From: an uncultured Prevotella sp.
GTDB taxonomy: Bacteria; Bacteroidota; Bacteroidia; Bacteroidales; Bacteroidaceae
DNA: 10,206 bases
Direction: 5' to 3'
Assembly: GCA_900553595.1 (NCBI GenBank)
Contig: USEC01000050.1
Location: 1 to 10,206 of the forward strand
Under the pieces are notes generated by a model. That model did no database searches, was not told where the DNA came from, and saw only the letters and a program-made list of their open reading frames with translations. A program made the translations under genes and the position numbers. This document shows, one piece after another, positions 6,063 to 10,206 of this stretch (position 1 is the first letter of the stretch; each line of letters starts with the position of its first letter).

Positions 6063-7838
6063 ATGGGAGAATACATCGTTTCCGCACGCAAATACCGTCC
6101 GACGACATTCGACTCCGTCGTGGGACAGGCGGCTCTCACCACCACGCTGAAGAACGCTGTGAAGAGCGGCAAACTTGCCCATGCCTACCTCTTCTGCGGT
6201 CCGCGCGGCGTGGGAAAGACCACCTGTGCGCGCATTTTTGCCAAGGCCATCAACTGCCTCAGCCCCACTGCCGACGGCGAGGCATGCAACGAGTGCGAGA
6301 GCTGCAAGGCATTCAACGAGCAACGCTCTTACAACATATTCGAACTTGACGCTGCAAGCAACAACTCAGTGGAGAACATCAAGTCGCTGATGGAACAGAC
6401 ACGCATCCCGCCGCAGGTGGGACGCTACAAGGTTTTCATCATCGACGAGGTACACATGCTCTCCACCGCAGCCTTCAACGCTTTCCTCAAGACCCTTGAG
6501 GAGCCGCCGGCACACGTCATTTTCATCCTCGCCACCACCGAGAAACACAAGATTCTGCCCACAATCCTGTCGCGCTGCCAAATATACGACTTCGAGCGCA
6601 TGACCGTGCAGAACACCATAGCACACCTGAAACGTGTGGCTGAGAAGGAAGGCATCACCTACGAGGAAGAGGCTCTGGCCATGATTGCCGAGAAAGCCGA
6701 CGGCGGAATGCGCGACGCTCTCTCCATTTTCGACCAGGCAGCAAGCTTCTGCCAGGGTCATATCACCTACGCCAAGGTGATAGAGGACCTCAACGAACTC
6801 GATGCCGACAACTACTTCAAGTTCATCGACATGGCTATGGACAACCGTGTGAGCGACATGATGCTACTGCTCAACGCCATAATAGAGAAAGGTTTTGATG
6901 GGGGCAACCTCATCCTCGGTCTCGCCGCACATGTGCGCAACGTGCTCATGGCGAAGGACGAGAAGACCATAACACTGCTCGAAGCAAGCGAACAGCAGCG
7001 ACAGAAGTACGCCGAACAGGCGAAACGCTGCCCCACACAGTTCCTGTACAAGGCTCTTAAAATAATGAACCAGTGCGACCTGAGCTACCGACAGAGCAGC
7101 AACAAGCGTCTGTTGGTGGAGATTACACTCATACAGGTGGCGCAACTCACACAGCCCGACGACGAACCTGGCGCGGGGCGCAGCCCCAAACGACTGAAAT
7201 CCCTGTTTAAGAAAATCATGATGTCTCAGCCAAAAGCGGCCATGCAGGTAGCCGCCGCTGAGAAGACAATGCGCCACAGCGCACCCAGAAGCACCACGCC
7301 GCAGTCGCAGACAGCCAGAAGCACAGAGGCGGAAGCCCCCGAACAGAAACAGAACACCACATCAGCACGACCGAGACTGAAGCTCACGAATGTAGGAATA
7401 ACCTTTGCCAGACTCAACAGCAAGGAAGAGGCGGCGAAAAAGGAAGACACCGAAATCACCAACAAAGATGAGAACAACGCCTTCACACAGAGCGCACTCG
7501 AAGACTGCTGGTATGCCATGTGCAACCGTATGCCGCACGAAATGATAGGTCTGGCATCGAGAATGAAGAACATAAGACCACGAATCACCGACTACCCCAA
7601 CGTGGAACTCATGGCGGACAATCAGGATCTGCTCGAACAGATAACGCAGATAAAGGCGAGAATATGCCGCACCCTCGCACAAGACCTGCACAACGGAAGC
7701 ATCACGATAAGCCTGCGTCTGGCGGAAATGGACGAAATAGTAAGACCCATGACACCGAAAGAGGCATACGTCGAGCTGATGAAGAACAACGAGGCACGCA
7801 AGTTCTGCGAGTCGCTGGGAATGGAGCTGACAATGTAG
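6063..7838 (+). CDS. dnaX: DNA polymerase III subunit gamma/tau
   Basis: This 591-residue AAA+ clamp-loader ATPase works in the cytosol with the delta subunits to load the beta clamp. Walker A is GPRGVGKT (46-53); four zinc-ligand cysteines are at 65, 75, 78 and 81; Walker B is IIDEVHML (126-133); sensor 1 is in LATTE (156-160); the arginine finger is in LSRCQ (Arg171); sensor 2 is GGMRDAL (214-220). Domain III runs to about 362. Residues about 365-475 are a low-complexity linker rich in Ser, Thr, Ala, Gln and charged residues, and 476-591 form a C-terminal domain in the tau position. ATG at 6063 (MGEYIVSARKYRP) matches the family start; the extension to 5994 runs through the promoter. A GAAAAAG tract (7436-7442) in the linker could permit -1 slippage, giving a stop at 7469-7471 and a gamma-like product of about 469 residues; this is speculative. 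Confidence 0.96.
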   Translation: MGEYIVSARKYRPTTFDSVVGQAALTTTLKNAVKSGKLAHAYLFCGPRGVGKTTCARIFAKAINCLSPTADGEACNECESCKAFNEQRSYNIFELDAASNNSVENIKSLMEQTRIPPQVGRYKVFIIDEVHMLSTAAFNAFLKTLEEPPAHVIFILATTEKHKILPTILSRCQIYDFERMTVQNTIAHLKRVAEKEGITYEEEALAMIAEKADGGMRDALSIFDQAASFCQGHITYAKVIEDLNELDADNYFKFIDMAMDNRVSDMMLLLNAIIEKGFDGGNLILGLAAHVRNVLMAKDEKTITLLEASEQQRQKYAEQAKRCPTQFLYKALKIMNQCDLSYRQSSNKRLLVEITLIQVAQLTQPDDEPGAGRSPKRLKSLFKKIMMSQPKAAMQVAAAEKTMRHSAPRSTTPQSQTARSTEAEAPEQKQNTTSARPRLKLTNVGITFARLNSKEEAAKKEDTEITNKDENNAFTQSALEDCWYAMCNRMPHEMIGLASRMKNIRPRITDYPNVELMADNQDLLEQITQIKARICRTLAQDLHNGSITISLRLAEMDEIVRPMTPKEAYVELMKNNEARKFCESLGMELTM

Positions 7839-7858
7839 CGCAACATCTTGCATATCAA

Positions 7859-7882
7859 CCCATTCCGCAACTGCGGAACGGG
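7859..7882 (+). other. Hairpin in the dnaX 3' UTR
   Basis: CCCATTCCGCA (7859-7869) pairs with TGCGGAACGGG (7872-7882) with one mismatch. It begins 20 bases after the dnaX stop. No T-run follows, so it is not a standard intrinsic terminator and may instead protect the mRNA end. Confidence 0.5.
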
Positions 7883-7901
7883 CATAAAACAATACAAATA
7901 A

Positions 7902-7982
7902 AAAGAAGCCTTATTTGCTCTCCAAACAAGGCTTGTTTGCAACACAAACAAGTTCGTTTTGGAAGACAAATAAGGCTTCTTT
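7902..7982. repeat. Intergenic 15+7 repeat array, site 2 (four units)
   Basis: Four 15-base units start at 7902, 7924, 7946 and 7968, exactly 22 bases apart: AAAGAAGCCTTATTT, AAACAAGGCTTGTTT, AAACAAGTTCGTTTT and AAATAAGGCTTCTTT. The spacers are GCTCTCC, GCAACAC and GGAAGAC. Unit 1 and unit 4 are exact reverse complements. Units 2 and 3 share a 7-base complementary core (CTTGTTT/AAACAAG), so the whole site can fold as one long hairpin. It lies 63 bases after the dnaX stop and before a good terminator, so it should be part of the dnaX 3' UTR. It is also 79 bases from the mrp stop on the other strand. Confidence 0.92.
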
Positions 7983-7996
7983 TGAATTATACACAT

Positions 7997-8031
7997 GCGA
8001 AACTCTTAATTGACAAGATTTCGCTTTTTTT
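7997..8031 (+). terminator. Intrinsic terminator of dnaX
   Basis: GCGAAA (7997-8002) plus TCTT (8004-8007) pair with AAGA (8015-8018) plus TTTCGC (8019-8024), a 10-bp stem with one bulged C and a 7-base loop. Seven T follow directly (8025-8031). The polarity fits dnaX. It sits about 160 bases past the stop codon, so the repeat array is transcribed before it. There is no matching T-run on the mrp side. Confidence 0.7.
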
Positions 8032-8061
8032 CAACTCCCTTTTTTGTTTGCCACCAAAGCA

Positions 8062-9165
8062 TCAGTTCTTGGTAACAGGCACAATCCTTGTGGGAGCCTG
8101 TTCCTTGTTGCGGCGGTTCACAACGGTGACAACAGCCTGTGCAAGATTGATGAATGCGAGACCTGTGATGCTGTCGCTATTGAGTGCGGCAGGCGTGCCT
8201 TTGTCGCCATCTTCACAGATGCCCTGCACGAGCGGAATCTGTGCGAGAAGAGGCACATTCATCTCTTTGGCGAGATTCTTGCAGCCTTCCTTACCGAAGA
8301 TGTAGTATTTGTTTTCGGGAAGTTCTGCCGGCGTGAACCAAGCCATGTTCTCCACGAGTCCGAGTATAGGCACATTCACCTTGTCGTTGCTGTACATGTC
8401 GATGCCTTTGCGTGCGTCGGCAAGCGCAACATTCTGCGGTGTGCTCACAATCACGGCACCCGTGATGGCAAGGGTCTGCAGGAGTGTGAGGTGTATGTCG
8501 CTTGTTCCGGGAGGAGTGTCGAGCACGAAGTAGTCGAGTTCACCCCAGTCGGCATCGGCAATGAGCTGCTTCAGCGCGTTTGAGGCCATACCTCCGCGCC
8601 ACAGTGTGGCAGTGTCGGGATTTACGAAGAAGCCTATACTGAGGAGCTTTATGCCGTACTTCTCGATGGGTTCGATGAGGTCGCGCCCGTCTTTCTTTAC
8701 GGCGAAAGGTCGTGCATCCTCTACATCGAACATCTTCGGCACCGAAGGACCGAAAATGTCGCAGTCCAACAGTCCCACTTTGTAGCCCAAACGTGCCAGA
8801 GCTATGGCGAGATTGGCTGCCACAGTGCTCTTGCCCACTCCGCCTTTGCCTGAACTTACGGCTATCACGTTCTTCACTTGGGGCAGCATCTTGCCCACTT
8901 CGGGACGCGGTTTTGAAGCGAATTCTGTCTCGATGGTCACTTCCACATCCTTCGACACATGGTAGTGTATGGCGGCTTCGGCGGCTTTCAGCGTGGATTT
9001 GAGAAAGGGGTCGGTGTCGCGTGGAAATATGAGTGTGAACTTAACCTTCATCCCGTCGATGCGAACATCGTCGGCAAGCATGTTGCTTTCTATGAGGTTC
9101 TTCTTCGTACCTGCGTATGTCACCGTCGCGAGTGCGTCGGTGATGAGTTTCGGATATAATGTCAT
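8062..9165 (-). CDS. mrp: Mrp/NBP35-family Fe-S cluster carrier ATPase
   Basis: This 367-residue cytosolic P-loop protein should carry or help assemble Fe-S clusters (ApbC/Mrp family). Residues about 1-80 are a MIP18/DUF59-type domain. The deviant Walker A is GKGGVGKST (106-114), followed by LLDCDIFGPSVP (132-143), WRGGMAS (189-195) and the DTPPGT switch (216-221). The CxxC cluster-binding motif that follows the ENM segment in many Mrp proteins is absent: here ENMAWFTPAELPENKYY (272-288) holds no cysteine, with single cysteines at 295 and 317. I believe this is usual in Bacteroidetes Mrp, so it is probably not a defect. ATG at 9165 (MTLYPKL) was chosen because homology starts there; the extension to 9237 lies inside trmB. 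It follows trmB by 16 bases and is surely co-transcribed. Confidence 0.93.
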   Translation of the reverse strand: MTLYPKLITDALATVTYAGTKKNLIESNMLADDVRIDGMKVKFTLIFPRDTDPFLKSTLKAAEAAIHYHVSKDVEVTIETEFASKPRPEVGKMLPQVKNVIAVSSGKGGVGKSTVAANLAIALARLGYKVGLLDCDIFGPSVPKMFDVEDARPFAVKKDGRDLIEPIEKYGIKLLSIGFFVNPDTATLWRGGMASNALKQLIADADWGELDYFVLDTPPGTSDIHLTLLQTLAITGAVIVSTPQNVALADARKGIDMYSNDKVNVPILGLVENMAWFTPAELPENKYYIFGKEGCKNLAKEMNVPLLAQIPLVQGICEDGDKGTPAALNSDSITGLAFINLAQAVVTVVNRRNKEQAPTRIVPVTKN

Positions 9166-9181
9166 TGTAGTGTTTTTTAAA

Positions 9182-9952
9182 TCATTTGCTTGTTTCCAGA
9201 CCGCTGCGTTTCGGGCGTTTGTAGCTGCGGTAATCATCGAGCGGAATCTCTATGTCCGGCTCGGCAAGTTCCCCTTCGCGCGGAAGCGAGAACTTCATGT
9301 ACTTTATGTTGAGTCCGCGCTCTATCCATTGACTCTCGTAATAAGTCTGTATGCCGAGTATTGTGCTCGTCTGCGGGTCGAGTCCGTCGGTGTGATAGAG
9401 GTCCTCGGTGCGGAAAAGCACGGGCAGACGGTTGCGCTCCACCATATAGGTGGTGTAGGTGAAGAGGAAGTTAGAGTCGGTTTTCAGGTGTATCGTGCCT
9501 CCGTCGGTGAGGAAGCGGCGGTAGCGTTGCATGAAGAATGTACTCGAAAGACGCTTGCGCGGATTCTTCATCTGTGGGTCGCTGAATGTGAGCCATATCT
9601 CCTGCACCTCGTCCTCAGCAAAGAAGCGGTCGATAATCTCGATGTTGGTGCGCAGGAAGGCAACGTTGCCGAGGCCTTCGTTGATGGCTTCGGTCGCTCC
9701 GGTCCACATTCGTGCGCCTTTTATATCGACGCCTATGAAATTGACATTGGGGAACATCCGGGCAAGCCCCACGGTGTATTCGCCGCGTCCGCAACCCAAC
9801 TCAAGCACGATGGGATTGTCGTTCTTGAAGTACTGCTCGCGCCAACGGCCTTTCATTTCGAACGGCACATTGTCGATAACGGAATAGGGGTACTGGAAAA
9901 CATTCTCGTATCTCTCCATGTCGGCGAACTTCGCCAATTTTCCTTTACTCAT
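9182..9952 (-). CDS. trmB: tRNA (guanine-N7-)-methyltransferase
   Basis: A 256-residue class I AdoMet methyltransferase that should make m7G46 in the tRNA variable loop (EC 2.1.1.33). The AdoMet-binding motif is ELGCGRGEYT (51-60), then NFIGVDIKGARMW (71-83), and the family motif WLTFSDPQMKNPRKR (120-134), where proteobacterial enzymes have FSDPWPKK-like text. GGTIHLKTDSNFLF (151-164) and the substrate-site TYYESQWIERG (203-213) follow. The C-terminus is basic (SYKRPKRSG), fitting RNA contact. ATG at 9952 (MSKGKLAKFADM) is a natural start with a leader of about 50 bases. It is the first gene of a two-gene operon with mrp. Confidence 0.93.
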   Translation of the reverse strand: MSKGKLAKFADMERYENVFQYPYSVIDNVPFEMKGRWREQYFKNDNPIVLELGCGRGEYTVGLARMFPNVNFIGVDIKGARMWTGATEAINEGLGNVAFLRTNIEIIDRFFAEDEVQEIWLTFSDPQMKNPRKRLSSTFFMQRYRRFLTDGGTIHLKTDSNFLFTYTTYMVERNRLPVLFRTEDLYHTDGLDPQTSTILGIQTYYESQWIERGLNIKYMKFSLPREGELAEPDIEIPLDDYRSYKRPKRSGLETSK

Positions 9953-10051
9953 ATATTGTGGTCGTGTAATTTACTGTCTTCAATGTAGATTTGCTGCATC
10001 TACACTCATGCAAAGTTACGAAATAAAAACATAAAAACAGCACCCATTTGC
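9953..10051 (-). promoter_or_regulatory. trmB-mrp promoter and leader with 5' hairpin
   Basis: TAACTTTG on the minus strand at 10018-10011 matches TAnnTTTG and sits about 60 bases before the trmB ATG. No good -33 box is seen in the T-rich stretch upstream. Right after the predicted start point, TGTAGAT (9984-9990 on the plus strand) and ATCTACA (9998-10004) form a perfect 7-bp stem with a 7-base loop, at the very 5' end of the leader. Confidence 0.6.
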
Positions 10052-10132
10052 AAAGAAGCCTTGTTTGCTATCAAAAGAAGTCTTGTTTACATAGTAAAGA
10101 AGCCTTGTTTGGAGTACAAACAAGGCTTCTTT
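10052..10132. repeat. Intergenic 15+7 repeat array, site 3 (four units)
   Basis: Units start at 10052, 10074, 10096 and 10118, again exactly 22 bases apart. On the plus strand they are AAAGAAGCCTTGTTT, AAAGAAGTCTTGTTT, AAAGAAGCCTTGTTT and AAACAAGGCTTCTTT, with spacers GCTATCA, ACATAGT and GGAGTAC. Read on the minus strand, the sense of the gene ending at 10132, the order is one forward unit and three reverse units, the same order as site 2 in the dnaX sense. The first base of the array in that sense is the last A of the TAA stop codon. It also lies just upstream of the trmB promoter. Confidence 0.92.
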
Positions 10133-10206
10133 TATCCCAAATCGGCCATTGGATTTTCACTCAGCTTCGTCTTGGTTTCGAGCAGATTGCAACGTTCGTG
10201 TTGAAG
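10132..10206 (-). CDS. 3' end of an unidentified gene (partial)
   Basis: An open minus-strand frame enters from the window's right edge and ends at TAA (10134-10132), giving 24 residues, LQHERCNLLETKTKLSENPM and then ADLG. The fragment is too short to assign to a family. Support for a real gene comes from the open frame to the edge, the polar, coding-like composition, and a stop that coincides with the edge of a repeat array, as arrays 1 and 2 also lie just 3' of genes. Confidence 0.55.
   Translation of the reverse strand, partial: LQHERCNLLETKTKLSENPMADLG

Noticed and set aside
7902..7982. Repeat-spacer array as a CRISPR
   Set aside because: Units are 15 bases and spacers 7, far below CRISPR sizes; units occur in both orientations; three separate sites exist and no cas genes are present.
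9166..9237. 24-residue extension of Mrp into trmB
   Set aside because: The added residues overlap trmB coding sequence and are not part of the DUF59 domain.
8969..9988. Plus-strand open frame of 339 codons opposite trmB and the start of mrp
   Set aside because: It crosses two well-supported genes and the trmB promoter, and has no family resemblance.

Overview
The window looks like a chromosomal housekeeping segment from a Bacteroidales bacterium, most likely Prevotella-like. The pointers are four TAnnTTTG (-7 type) promoter motifs in the expected places, Bacteroidetes-type versions of FtsB, DnaX, Mrp and TrmB, a DUF4369-type lipoprotein, and a free-standing cobalamin-dependent methionine synthase activation domain. 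No rRNA, tRNA, CRISPR, prophage or insertion sequence gene was seen. The genus is an inference.

Layout, left to right. Positions 134-5106 hold a minus-strand operon, transcribed from about 5130 leftwards: DUF4369-like lipoprotein, dihydroorotase, MetH activation-domain protein, membrane-anchored metallophosphoesterase, and PlsC acyltransferase. The first three junctions are 4-base stop/start overlaps (ATGA, ATGA, TTGA); plsC follows after a 71-base gap. Positions 5222-5951 hold a minus-strand pair, an FtsB/DivIC-type division protein and a small four-helix membrane protein. dnaX (6063-7838) runs the other way. It is separated from ftsB by a striking quasi-palindrome whose two outer arms each carry a TAnnTTTG box, one for each gene. 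Positions 8062-9952 hold a minus-strand trmB-mrp pair that converges on dnaX. The last 75 bases are the 3' end of another minus-strand gene.

The genes serve pyrimidine synthesis (dihydroorotase), methionine synthase reactivation, phospholipid synthesis (PlsC), division (FtsB), replication (DnaX), tRNA modification (TrmB) and Fe-S assembly (Mrp). They form ordinary core operons, not one pathway.

The most interesting structure is non-coding. Three intergenic sites (1-37, 7902-7982, 10052-10132) carry arrays of a 15-base unit, AAAGAAGCCTTGTTT or its reverse complement, separated by exactly 7 bases, giving a strict 22-base period. Each array lies just 3' of a gene. The two complete arrays have four units in the same order (forward, then three reverse) when read in the sense of the gene upstream. 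In that sense the first spacer of all three sites fits GYWCTCC. A base change in the first unit of one array is matched by a complementary change in its fourth unit. I do not recognise this as a named element. It could be a structured 3'-UTR RNA, a phased protein-binding array, or a REP/MITE-like dispersed repeat.
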